Source of the DNA: Erigeron canadensis
Lineage: Eukaryota > Streptophyta > Magnoliopsida > Asterales > Asteraceae
DNA length: 64,000 nucleotides
Assembly: GCF_010389155.1 (NCBI RefSeq)
Contig: NC_057765.1
Span: forward strand, 41,869,559 to 41,933,558
Direction of reading: 5' to 3'
Part shown: positions 11,588 through 22,095 of the stretch, piece after piece
Position numbering within the stretch: position 1 is the first letter of the stretch
Layout: every line of letters starts with the position of its first letter
Position numbers and translations under genes: made by a program
The notes under the pieces: generated by a model
Told to the model about the DNA's origin: nothing
The model's database searches: none
What the model saw: only the letters and a program-made list of their open reading frames with translations

Positions 11588-14500
11588 ATGGGGCGAAATG
11601 GGTGCGGAAGGTTTGAGCTTCACTTAGAAGAACCTGATGAAGAATTTGACATACCAGAGGCGGCCCCTTATTTTGACTACGACGCTAGGGTTTTTCACAC
11701 CGATCAGGTATCCTTGTTAACTTAAAAAAAACTAATTTAGGCAAATATCATTATTAGTTTATATTTTAGTAGTATTTAAATTGTGTTTTTTTGTTAAATT
11801 TATTGCATATTTAAAATGTTAGATATTTATTAGTATACAAATTAATGATAATTTTAAAAAAAAAACTAATTTAGGAAATATCATTAGAATATTTATATTT
11901 TAGTACTATTTAATTTGTGTTTCGTTGTTATATTTATTGCAATTTTAAAATGTTAGATATTTATTAGTATACAAATTAATGATAATTTTTATAAAAAAAA
12001 CTAATCTATGCAAATATCATTAAAATATTTATATTTTAGCACTATTTAATTTGTGTTTCGTTGTTAAATTTATTGCAATTTTAAAATGTTAGATATTGCA
12101 TATTTGAAATGTTAGATATTTATTATTATACAAATTAATGATAATTTGTTAAAAAAAACTAATTTAGGCAAATATCATTAAAATATTTATATTTTCGTAC
12201 TATTTAATTTGTGTTTCGTTGTTATATTTATTGCAATTTTAAGATGTTAGATATTGCATATTTAAAATATTAGATATTTATTAGTATACAAATTAATGAT
12301 AATTTGTTAAAAAAAAACTAATTTAAAATGTTAGATATTGCATATTTAAAATGGGAGCTGATTTGCTCAAGGTAATAATTACTCTGCACAAGAAAAATAT
12401 TATCAAATGACTTTAATACCCCTATTCTTAATTTTACTAAACCCCCTATTCCTTGTAAATTTTTACCGTAATTTTGTATAAATATATTGTTAGTCCAAAA
12501 ACTAAATATTGCTAGAATATAACAAATTTATCCGTTTTTCATTTTATTGATAAGACATGTATTATGTTTGAGAAATATCATTAGAATATTTATATTTTAG
12601 TACTATTTAACTTGTGTTTCGTTGTTATATTTATTGCATATTTAAAATGTTAGATATTTATAAGTATACAATTTAATGATAATTTTTATAAAAAAAAAAC
12701 TAATTTAGGTGTTCGATTCACACGAAGAATTGTTCAACTGGGCCAAAAGTACAGGATTGCAGCTTGGTTATGTGTTAATCAAACGACGAACAAATTCCAA
12801 CTTAGCTGGTGTAAAAAATAAAGTGACGATAGTCTGTAATCTTTCTGGGAAAATGGATGATAGGATAAGCGGCCTCGTTAAAAAGACACTTAAGTGTCAG
12901 TGCCCCTTTAGATTAATCGGTCGTTTAACTGATGATGGTTGGAGGATATCCGTTGTAGACGACACACATAACCACTATCCAGCTGAGAATCTGGAGGGTT
13001 ACGCGTACGCAAGAAGGTTGACTGAAGAGGAGAGATTATTTCTGGAAGAAGAATATCATCGTGGTAGTACGCCCTGTAGGATGTTAAAGCTATTGAAAGA
13101 AAAATTTCCAGGAAACTTGACCCGCAGTGATGACATTTACAATTTCCAAAAAGCTATGCGGAAGAAGGCGGCCGAAAAACATGAGAACACTCCAATGCAG
13201 GTATATCATATCAAATTTACATATCTTTTTATTTATTTACTATGATAGAGTATCTGAAACGACATATGTACGCCATATTGTTCAAACGAAACAGGTTATG
13301 TTCAGTTTGCTTAAGGAGCATAATTACTTGTATTATTATACAACAAACAGTGTATCTGGTCGGTTGGAGAATCTGTTTTTTATACATCCGACAGCATTTA
13401 AATTGTGGCGTGCATTTCCTTATGTTATCCAAATAGACGCCACGTACAAAACGAATATGTACAACATGCCATTGGTCGAGATCGTTGGTGTCACTCCAAC
13501 AAACAGGACCTTTAGCATATCATATGCGTTTATCATAAGCGAACAAGAGCATAATTATAGATGGGTGTTGGAGTGTTTCAAGTCGACGTTAGGTGAAGGC
13601 TTTGCTGTGCGTGTCGTACTCACGGACCGGGATCTGGCGCTAATGAAAGCATGCAAAACTGTTATGCCTGAAGCATACCATTTACTGTGTAGAGTGCACA
13701 TATGGAGGAACATAGACAAATTTAGCATGCCATCGTTAAAAGGGGAAGGGAAATGGGGGCCTTTTTACTGATGGTGGAAAAAACTTTACGAGTCCCGCAC
13801 ACTAGAAGAGTACACCAACAATTTATCATATTTAAAAAAGAAGATGGGTCCCCGTTTAGACAGTAAGTGAAGTGCTTTTGAAGTTTTTTTTTTCCTAATT
13901 TTTGGTAAATCACATATACCCACACAAGCTAATCACATGTTAAATTGACAGAGGTTTACAGGTACCTGCAGAAGGAGTGGCTTTCCCCGTACAAGGAAAA
14001 GTTTGTGTCCTTTTGGGTGGATCAGCACCTCAACTACCGTAATTACACTACCAATAGAGTTGAGGCTGAGCACTCACTCCTCAAGTCCGAGTTACAGGGG
14101 AGATGTACATTTCAACGAATAATTCAGTGTGTTAATGATGTCCTCCTCGGACAAGATACAGAAATCAAGGGCCAACTTGAAGAAAGCAGGATTTATAGAG
14201 CTGGTAAACACAACTACCCATGTTTGAAAGACCTGCTTTGTGTTGTATCTGTGACAGCTATTGATATAATGGTCGATGAAATAAAACGATTAAAAAATGA
14301 GATCGGAAAAGACTTGAGAAAATGCGGGTGTAAGGTGTGGACTAGTTGTGGCCTTCCATGTGTCTGCCGTCTAGCTGCGTACATGCATTGCAGTAAGTTT
14401 ATTGAAATATAGGCAATTGTTTTTTTTTATTTGCTAAATGCACAAATATTGTAATTATTTTTCCTCAAAAATGTAGACAAACGTGTTGAGGTGCATACCA

Positions 14501-16319
14501 TAAATGACTTTTGGAGAAAGCTAGACCTGACACCGTCGACATGCCTTCCGGACAACGATCATCGAAAAGACTCTGACGATGACGAAGCTATCGACCAATT
14601 AGTAGAGGATGTTAAAGTCCAGTTTAAGGATCAACCGAAGTCAAATCGCAAAAACTGGATTTCTAAATTAAAAGACATCGTCTATCCGGGGAGAACGAAA
14701 ATCAAGGACCCGTCTGTTATTAAAAATAAACGTGGAAGACCAATCGGGTCAAAGAAAAATATACCTCAAGTATGTCGGATCATAATTCGAACTACATTTA
14801 ATTAATTGAATTTTTTTTTTTTTTTGGTAATTGCCCCCTATTTGTTAGTATACTTGTAAGTGTAATCTGTTATTAAATTTTTTTTTTGCAGGCGCCCGAA
14901 CAAAACAGACCAGCGACAAACACAACACCCTCGGGTCTTCAAAAATCCAGGTCGGTTCAATTCTCCGATCAATTTTCGCAGCCGTCATGTGCATTTGGAG
15001 AAGGCCAATATGCGAGACACAGTGAATACGTGAGCAGCCAATCACGTTTTTTTGAAGAAAGGGAAAGTCAACCACAATCACCTGAAAGTCGTAGACAGAG
15101 TGATTATGTGGGCACCGGTTCATTTTTCGCGGAAACACCATCACGTTTCTTCAATGAAAATGAAAGCCAAGCACAATCACCTGAAAGTTGGAGACAGAGT
15201 GATTATGTGGGCACCAGTTCTGTTTTCGCGGAAACACCATCACGTTTCTTCAATGAAACTGAAAGCCAGCCCGAATGGGGTCAGATTGGGAGACAAAGTA
15301 ATTATGTGGGCCTATCAATGAATGTGCCAGACAATGTAGACGAACCATATAACAAAGTATTATGGGGTCAAAGTGGTAGGCAAAGTGGGTATGTGGGTTA
15401 TGAGTTTAACATCCCGGGAAATACAGATTCCTTTGGCGAACCTTATAACAAACTATACTGGGGACAAAGTGGGAGACATAGTTCGTATGTGGGTAGCGAT
15501 TCACGTTTCGCAGACACACAAAGTTATTTCGGAGACCAGAATAACCAAACGCAAGAAGAAACATATAGCTTTGTTGATCAATTATTCTCGACACCCATTA
15601 CACAGAATACACAAAATCCCCAGAACAACCCTGAACCGTTTACACACAACTTTTTCCCGAGTGAGTCAACATCGTTTGACATGAGTCACTACCTAGGCCA
15701 GCTCCCTAAGTTCTTTCAAAGATACGTTGTCAATATAAAAAATGTACAGTCTGATGGTAACTGTGGGTTTCGGGAACTGGCTATTGCTTTGGGTGAAAAC
15801 GAGCAAAAATTCGAGTGGATTCGCAAACTAATGCTAGAGGAGTATGAGTCCAGGCGCGGATACTATGAGGGTGCATTCGCTGGTGACGCTAAACACATAC
15901 ACACTTTGCTATCATTGTCTTATCCGAATGGTCGCCCACACGATTACTGGATGATGAATCCATATTGCGCTATGCTTCTGTCTAATGCGTTGGGGGTAAT
16001 AATTATCTGTTTAAGTTTAGAGGAGAACATCACATGTTTTCCTTTTTGGAAGGGGCCAGGCGAGCTATATGTAGATGACCCGATATGCATTGCCCTGGTA
16101 TCGGGGTCGACACATTTTGTTACAGTTGTTTTAGATAAGGACTGCCCAATGCCTTACACCTCAGCTTGGGGACATGATAAACCTGCATCGCAGGCCTGGG
16201 CAACACATCCGAAGTACAGAGACCGTTTGGCTGAGTACCACAGACACGTTCAAGCTAATAAGGCACATGGTCCCAGGAGTCGTATGTCTGAGGGATGTGG
16301 CGGATCAAGGTGCCAATGA
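11588..16319 (+). pseudogene. MULE transposase fused to an OTU-type cysteine protease; one in-frame stop
   Basis: Six exons in one phase: 11588-11707, 12709-13200, 13295-13862, 13952-14392, 14477-14769, 14892-16319 (1113 codons, one of them TGA). A DNA-binding N-terminus (HEELFNWAK, CQCPFRLIGR, DDTHNHYP) precedes the MULE DDE core: Asp in VIQIDATYKTN (13436-13438), Asp in VVLTDRDLALMKA (13624-13626), CRVHIWRNI, and Glu in TNRVEAEHSLLK. A SWIM-like finger follows (CGCKVWTSCGLPCVC, final His replaced by Cys), then the AT-hook KRGRPIGSKK. The last exon carries six RxSxYVG repeats and an OTU fold with Cys in SDGNCGFRELA (15761-15763) and His in GSTHFVTVVL (16112-16114). The TGA at 13769-13771 splits the transposase; the rest of the frame is intact. 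An ATG at 11571 is in another frame and soon stops. Family domestication (FAR1 type) is unlikely because the TIRs are still present. Confidence 0.85.
11720..12710. repeat. Degenerate tandem array in MULE intron 1
   Basis: Five or more units of roughly 130-165 bp between 11720 and 12345, plus one at 12560-12710. Each has AAAAACTAATTTAGG, TATCATTAAAATATT, TTTGTGTTTCGTTGTTA and TTAGTATACAAATTAATG. The ACTAATTTAG of the last unit is the splice acceptor for exon 2. Confidence 0.85.
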
Positions 16320-16697
16320 GGCTCTTATACATAGAAGAATTTGGGCCGATCGCCTGCCACGTTTTTAAGTTGCTCGTGTCGAAGTCGATGGACAGGCGGC
16401 CCTTTTTCGCGAACTCGGCCTCCAGATTTAAATTTTGACATGGTCCCCTCCCCTTTCCCTTTCGTGGGGCTAGCAAAAATTAAAAAAACAAGTTAGTAAA
16501 CAAAATATTAAATTAAAATATGAATTATAAAGAACCAAATTCTAAAAAGACAAGTTAGTAAAAAAATATTAAATTAAAATATGAATTATAAAAAAACCAA
16601 ATTCCTTACCGCCGCTGCCTTTGCAGCCCCATGTAATCTTCCACCATGGTCGATGTGGGTCTTCATTGCCGCCATCACCGCCATGGTAAGTCGCCAT
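16255..16697 (-). pseudogene. Captured 5' fragment of a Ptta/En-Spm-type plant transposon protein
   Basis: On the minus strand, ATG at 16697 opens exon 16697-16610, reading MATYHGGDGGNEDPHRPWW. A GT-AG intron with two 60-bp repeats follows, then exon 16469-16255 with RKGKGRGPCQNLNLE, FAKKGRLSIDFD and IGTLIRHIPQTYDSWDHVP. Phase is kept and a TAG follows at once, giving about 100 residues. The order of an MA..GGDGG start, an RG.. basic block, a G..V.FD block and an H.P....W..VP block is that of the N-terminal part of plant transposase-Ptta/En-Spm proteins (recognised from memory). Normal members are much longer, so this is a truncated capture. The last 65 bp overlap the 3' end of the OTU exon in antisense. 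Confidence 0.6.
16480..16610. repeat. Two tandem 60-bp units in the Ptta-fragment intron
   Basis: ACAAGTTAGTAAA..ATATTAAATTAAAATATGAATTATAAA is repeated twice and fills the intron between the two antisense exons. Confidence 0.85.
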
Positions 16698-17389
16698 CTA
16701 TACTGCAAAATACAAATCATATTATACGTTTTTTGCAAAATACAAATCATATAACAAAATTATCACAAATTTAATTACTTTTATATATATCTTTTTTACT
16801 TGATAATAATTTTTAGAACTCCGTTTATACAATTTAAATTTACTTTTATACTTTTAAATTGAACTTTATAGTAATTTTTAATACGTCTAAGGTAGTTTAT
16901 TTAATCAAAATTTTTAATTCAAATTTTTAAATAATTTTGTATATTTAGTTCAATACATATATTTTTAACATAATCTTGGCTATTTATTTTAATCAATTTT
17001 TTAACAAATTTTAATCTACGTCATTTTTATTTTGTCAATATTCTAACCAAAAAGTAAAACACCTAACATTAATGACTAAAATATTCTAACAAATCAATAT
17101 ATTAACTTTTTAACTTAATTTTTTTATACTTTTGAACTTAATTTTTATAATTAATTTTTATGTATATTTTTGTTGAACTAAATTTTATTACGTCTTAAGT
17201 AGTTTATTTAATCAAAATTTTTAAATAATCTTGCCTATTTATTTTAATCAATTTTTTAACAAATTCTAATCTTCTTGATTTTGCATTTAAAGATATATAT
17301 TCTAACAAATCACTAATAAAACAAATTCGTGGCTCCTAACAAATCACTAAATTATTAATAAATCAAAACTAACTATACTAACAAACCTA

Positions 17390-17680
17390 TTAAAATCCTA
17401 TAAACAACTAATAATCCTAACAAAACTAACAAAACTAATAAATATACAAAAACTATACTAACATACCAATATTCTAACAAAACTAACAAAACTAATAAAT
17501 ATACAAAAACTATACTAACATACCAATATTCTAACAAAACTAACTAATTAACAAAACTAATAATAACATACCAATATACTAACAAACCTATTAAAATCCT
17601 ATAAACAACTAATAATTCTAACAAATTAACAAAACTGATATATGTACAAAAACTATACTAACATACCATGGAGGCCCGAA
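17390..17680. repeat. AT-rich tandem repeats (ACATACCAATATTCTAAC type)
   Basis: Direct repeats of about 58 bp containing AACATACCAATATTCTAAC and AATAAATATACAAAAAC, followed by more degenerate copies. No coding potential. Confidence 0.75.
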
Positions 17681-17880
17681 TTTTTTCACTTTTTGCAGCG
17701 AGGATCGCTGCAAAAATTAGTAATTCTCTAGATGCTAAAAAATAATGGTTTGGATATTGGGAAAAGCATAAAATAGGCCCGAATTTTTTCACTTTTTGCA
17801 GCGAGGGTCGCTGCAAAAATTAGTAATGGTCTAGATACTAAAAAATAATGGTTTGGATATTGGGAAAAACATAAAATACA
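17671..17880. repeat. Two 104-bp direct repeats, each with a GCAGCGA palindrome
   Basis: AGGCCCGAATTTTTTCAC starts each unit (the second at about 17775). Each contains GCAGCGA-N3-TCGCTGC and ends GGGAAAAGCATAAAAT or a close variant. Confidence 0.85.
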
Positions 17881-17949
17881 TACCACAATTTGAAATGGCT
17901 TGAAAATTTGGGGGAAGACGACCGACCGGAATTTGGGGGAGGATAATCC

Positions 17950-18150
17950 CGACACTGGCGGTACTGCGGTGGCGGTGGATGGCGGCGGCGGCGGCTGGCG
18001 GTACTGCACGGTGGTGGCTGGCGGTGGACGGTGGTGGCTGGCGGCGGTAATGCAATAGATGGTGGAGGAAGAGAAGGCTGGCGGTACTGCACGGTGGTGG
18101 CTGGCGGTCGACGGTGGTGGCTGGCGGCGGTACTGCAATAGATGGGTGGA
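17950..18150. repeat. GC-rich GGTGGTGGCTGGCGG repeats
   Basis: An approximately 80-bp unit (CTGGCGGTACTGCACGGTGG to TGCAATAGATGG) occurs twice among GGCGGT runs. Minus-strand frames here are Pro/His-rich artefacts of the repeat. The block is much more GC-rich than its surroundings. Confidence 0.7.
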
Positions 18151-18237
18151 GGAAGAAAAAGTGTTATATTTTGAAGGGTGGAGGAAGTGTAATCTGAAAA
18201 TGATGGAATAGATGATGGGTGGATCGGTTTTTAAAAA

Positions 18238-18366
18238 GGCGCCGGGTTAACTTATTGCAGCGACCGTCGCTGCAATAAGTGGAGTAACGGTCGGGTCAAA
18301 CATTTAAAGCGGTGAGTGGAAAGCTGACGTGGCGAGGGTTATTGCAGCGACCCTCGCTGCAAAATG
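18238..18366. other. Subterminal palindromes of the MULE right end
   Basis: Two hairpin-forming palindromes, GCAGCGACCGTCGCTGC (about 18256) and GCAGCGACCCTCGCTGC (about 18344), lie 30-130 bp inside the right TIR. Candidate transposase-binding or promoter elements by inference. Confidence 0.5.
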
Positions 18367-18456
18367 TGCCTGGTCAAATTACTAAAAATGGTGGTCGAGT
18401 TACGGGGCGCGTATATATATCGGCATCATTCTGTCGATATTTGTTAATGGTGTGAA

Positions 18457-18502
18457 CATGCTACATGACCGTTCAAAAACATGCTACATGACCGTTCAAA
18501 AA
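18457..18502. repeat. Short tandem duplication
   Basis: ACATGCTACATGACCGTTC occurs twice with a period of about 27 bp just outside the MULE. Confidence 0.8.
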
Positions 18503-18552
18503 CGGGATGAAATCAAGTCAGGGTCGGTTGGTGGTAAAAAAAATCTTGCTAA

Positions 18553-18690
18553 AAGGGAAGTGATATTAGTACCACCTAAATTGATTAATTTACCATAACC
18601 ATGCTTTAACTGAATGTACAGTGTGCTGTAATACTTGTATAGTGTGGTAAATGAATCAATTTCGGCGGTACGAATATTATTTCTCTTGTT
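18553..18690. mobile_element. Short MITE, copy 2 of the GATATTCGTA family
   Basis: Left end AAGGGAAGTGATATTAGTAC; inverted right end AAGAGAAATAATATTCGTAC. Both continue to an AAATTGATT motif. About 138 bp, non-coding. Confidence 0.6.
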
Positions 18691-19154
18691 AAAAACATGT
18701 CCATGTTTGACCTAAAACTGGATTTAAACGATTCGAGTTGGGTCAAATTTGGCTTTTGTTTCATTGATCAAAAAGGGTCATAGTTTCGAATTCGAGGTTG
18801 TTTGGGTCAAGTCCGGTTTTTGCCCACCTTTACCAAAAAAAAGTATGGAGAAAAAAGTATAATTCATATGTGCTTTGAAATCAAAAATTTCTGATAAACA
18901 TAATTTTCATGACTATATTTAAAAGGTTATTATATACATTAGTATATGAATTTGTATATCTTATAAAATATAATTATTTTTTTGGTTGTAAGAAGAGTCT
19001 AATTTTTGAGTAAATTGATGTTATACTAGGCTGTGTAATTATAATTGTTTCTATTTCGTTGTATTCTATATGATGTCTAGTGCTTTGCTGGATAGCACAT
19101 TTTATTTAATATATTGTCGTTCTAATAAAAAATAATCATTTTATTTTGTTGATA

Positions 19155-19280
19155 TAAATGTAAGAGTGTCCTTGGGATTTAGCCCAACTGGACATTTAAT
19201 GCATTGCCCCTTATGTCTTTTAGCCAAATGTTGGTCAAGAATTCGAAACCTTTGAAATACATATTGGGAAGTCCTTACCA
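19155..19280 (+). repeat. tRNA-like (SINE-type) sequence
   Basis: TTTAGCCCAACTGG (about 19178) resembles a pol III A box and GGTCAAGAATTCGAAACC (19233-19250) a B box. Spacing fits a tRNA-derived SINE head. No foldable full tRNA is evident. Confidence 0.4.
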
Positions 19281-19493
19281 ATAAGGTGAGACATGAGAGT
19301 TTTTTCTAGCATTTAGTTGATTTCCTGCAGAATGGTAGTGAGACTTCTACCGCCAGTCATGCTCTCGGATTGACTGTGTGTCAGCCATGCAATTCGTACT
19401 GCATGGCGATATTACTCTACCTCTCTATAAATGGAGGCTTTATAAGTGTCTTCTTCATCAAATTCAAACCTAAGAAATTTCTTAATAGCATAT

Positions 19494-19622
19494 ATGGATG
19501 CTGCAAACAGGATTTCTGCAATTGCTGTCGAAATGGGGCAACTCCAAAATGAAATTCAACAGCACCATTATGGTGGTGACGTGGTCGATCTCTACCGGAC
19601 GATGAAGAAGCAATGCCATTGA
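19494..19622 (+). CDS. Possible 42-residue small protein, unrecognised
   Basis: ATG at 19494 opens a 43-codon frame ending TGA 19620-19622. The product starts MDAANRISAIAVEMGQLQNE and is Gln/Glu-rich and probably helical. TCTATAAAT at about 19423-19431 is placed like a TATA box some 65 bp upstream, with a CT-rich leader between, and GAATAAA follows within about 100 bp. No family recognised. It could be a gene-fragment remnant or chance; it is included because promoter-like and 3'-end-like signals bracket it. Confidence 0.3.
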   Translation: MDAANRISAIAVEMGQLQNEIQQHHYGGDVVDLYRTMKKQCH

Positions 19623-20410
19623 GTCCAATCATCACTGATATTCAATATACATATATATAATTGTAAGAGTATGTGATAAATCCTGATTTACCAAAATACT
19701 TAAATGAATAAACCAGAGCTTATTTTGACCTTGTGGCATATGAGCGACACAACTCCCCTGCTAGATAGCCAACACTTTTCCCTTTTCTACAGCCTCATAG
19801 ACGAACAACAGAAGGTAAGTTATAGAACGGGTAATTACTTTTCGATTATTATTTTCATTTTTATTTTATCTTCCGTATAACCGCTACTGATCAGTATTTA
19901 GCCTGTGTTGCGTTGCTAAGCTTTACTTGCTCTATCCTTGAGGTGAGTTTAAACAAGCCTCTTATTGTTTGTGTTTGAATATGCTGTACAAAATAGCCAA
20001 CTTTTTTACTTTATACATACATTAACACATACATATGTAAGTACGAGGGAATGATTTAGCAAGTTGTGTTGGTAGCGGATTGGATTTTTGGATTGTCAAA
20101 CGATCTAAATTTGGTAGGTAGGTATATCTTGATGTAAAAAGGGAATTAGTTAGTGGGGAACTTCTTCTGATTGAAGTTATGATTTCTAGCTTTTCATGCT
20201 TTGTTAATAATATGTATGTTGTGTTCGATTCTTATACTACCTTTTTTGTAAGTATATTGCCTTTTCAGACTTCTTGATTTCTTTCACAGTATAATTAATA
20301 TATCCATATTAATAAACTAATAATCTTGAAATTCATCATTATATGCATCAAAAAAATATCTGAGGACATTTATACCCTGAATGTTTATCTACATACATTA
20401 TAGTTAATTA
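19623..20410. other. Intergenic, no gene seen
   Basis: AT-rich with no conserved frame; leads into a Helitron at 20411. Confidence 0.5.
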
Positions 20411-20877
20411 TCTATATTTATACTATCTTATAAAGCATTTTGCACTTTTTTAAAATTTCAAAAAATGATTTAAACTACCTAAAGTATCATTTTTCTTTAT
20501 TCATTAATTTAAATATCTTAACCTAATATACTTATAATACTCTTAAATCTCAACCACTCATTGTTTTCTCTCTCCTCAAATCTCAACCACTTATTTTTTC
20601 TCTTTCCCCCCATAAATCATTTTATTCCTCTAATTTCTTCAAAATCTTTTATCTCAAAAACCGTATACCGATAAATTATAAAAATTGTATGGGTGTTTTT
20701 AAAATTTCATGCTCTTTCATTAGAGATATCATTCGATATACTTTCGACGAATTTTTAAATCCGAGTATGGAGCCCGTATGGCTAAGGCATTTGGCTATCA
20801 CACTCTATGACTTATCGCTTCCTATGACCTATCACCCCCACCATATCACCGCCGCATTGCGCGGGTACTATTGCTCG
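20411..20877 (+). mobile_element. Non-autonomous Helitron, CTCG-ended subfamily (full)
   Basis: Starts after A with TCTATATTTATACTATCTTA and ends CGCCGCATTGCGCGGGTACTATTGCTCG before T, so it has the A/T insertion context and a 3' GC-rich hairpin. The 3' terminus is CTCG rather than CTAG. The body matches, inverted, the element at 33048-33481, including a CCGCCCTCGGATTTAAAA-like block and an ATTTGAGGAGAGAG-like block. No Rep/helicase gene. Confidence 0.75.
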
Positions 20878-20918
20878 TTGTGCATAACGGCTGTCTAATC
20901 TTTGTTAAAAGTTTACTT

Positions 20919-21208
20919 AGGCCTATCCTTATAGTACTTCTTAAGCACGTCCGACGCATGTTCCAATTTTTAACATTATAAGTAGCATTGCGTCTTATGG
21001 TTTGTTCTTTGTTTAGAAGTGCGTCCAGCACATATAAGTGGGCCACAACTATATCTTGTGTTAAAAAAGGATAAAATAAATAGGAGAAGAAGTGGGTTAG
21101 AGGTGGGGGTTATAAGGAGGGGGATGTTCTTGATGTGTCTAAAAGAGAGAGAAACTGATGAATAGTGTTAAACGTGGATTAGAAGTGAGTTCTTATAAGA
21201 ATACGCCT
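20919..21208. mobile_element. MITE-like element with AGGC..TATTCTTATA termini
   Basis: Left end AGGCCTATCCTTATAGTACT; inverted right end AGGCGTATTCTTATAAGAACT. Both continue to ACTTCTTAA or ACTTCTAA and a CACGT motif. About 290 bp, non-coding; target duplication not resolved. Confidence 0.5.
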
Positions 21209-21694
21209 TCCAATTCATCATCACTTCTTAAAAGATGGTACCTAGTTATCACATGGGTGAGATCTTGTAACCAATTTGTCTCCTAGCAGTGACGTCGTCC
21301 ACATTATCAGCGTATCACCACGACAAACGCTCTTATGAGTTATGAAAAGATGGTTAACAAAATTAGCTCACAGTTAATATTGTCTTTTACGGGTTATAAA
21401 TCTCATTCCTGTCGAAGACATTATATAAGAGAGGTAAAGATATAAACAACCTTGATACTACCTAAAATAGAGATACTGTTTTCGATTCTACCTAAAGTAA
21501 AAAACAATGCCGGCCTCTAGATAAGTAAGGATCGTTTGACCTCTATCCATGAAAATAAAAACGTTAAACATTTGATATAAGCCTTATGAGTTAATAAATT
21601 TTCAAAAGTGTTAGGCCTGATGAAGAAGGGCTTAAAGATCAAGTCAAAGCTTCGCATTATGGAATGTTGCGCCAATGATACCCATTTGATGATA

Positions 21695-21985
21695 CTAGCA
21701 TTGTACCTGTGCAATGCGGCAGTAGTCGTGGCGGCGACGGCGTGGTGGTGGAGACAATGTCGAGTGTTGTAAATAATTCATATTAAAGTTTGATTTAAAA
21801 GGTTAATGAATATATTTGAAAAGATTAATGATTGATAGTGTAATCTAATTATTAATGTAAAGAAAATAATATATGTAAAAATATTTTATAGGGTGGCAGG
21901 TGAAAATATTACATGAGAGGGCATTTTAGACATTTTTTCCACGTAACTTTCAACATGGGGGTATTTTCTTTAATAAGTAGTATAA
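21695..21985 (-). mobile_element. Non-autonomous Helitron
   Basis: Reverse orientation: the plus strand begins A|CTAGCATTGTACCTGTGCAATGCGGC, the complement of a Helitron 3' hairpin and CTAG end. It runs to AATAAGTAGTATA, a degenerate 5' end. The GGCGGCGACGGCGTGGTGG stretch next to the hairpin recurs in the related copies. No coding capacity. Confidence 0.7.
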
Positions 21986-22095
21986 AAATATTTTATAAGG
22001 TAATATGTAAAAATACTACATGGGATGACATTTTAGACATTTCTTCCATATAACTTTCAACATGTAAGGTTTTTTTTTTAATAAGTAGTATAAAT
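21979..22095. repeat. Partial tandem duplication of the Helitron 5' part
   Basis: ATATTTTATAAGG..ACATTTTAGACATTTCTTCC..AACTTTCAACATG..AATAAGTAGTATAAA repeats the last 115 bp of the adjoining Helitron. Confidence 0.8.

Larger units (their letters stand above)
11078..18410 (+). mobile_element. Mutator-like element (MULE) with OTU domain and captured Ptta-type DNA
   Basis: About 7.3 kb. The left end (11078-11118) begins GCGCCGGGTGACCCGAC and continues to TTTTTAGTAA and TGACCA. Inverted, the right end (18367-18410) gives GCGCCCCGTAACTCGAC, TTTTTAGTAA and TGACCA in the same order and spacing. These are therefore terminal inverted repeats of roughly 40 bp. The flanks are TA-rich (TTATACATA left, TATATATAT right), so a 9-bp target duplication cannot be called with certainty. 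It contains the transposase-OTU gene on the plus strand and an antisense Ptta/En-Spm-type fragment. Confidence 0.75.

Noticed and set aside
11571..11627. Frameshift in the first MULE exon
   Set aside because: The ATG at 11571 hits TAG at 11625, but another ATG at 11588 is in the transposase frame and leads cleanly to the donor at 11708, so no frameshift is needed.
17728..18138. Pro/His-rich minus-strand proteins
   Set aside because: They are translations of GGCGGT/GGTGGC tandem repeats and have no start context, domain or conservation signal.
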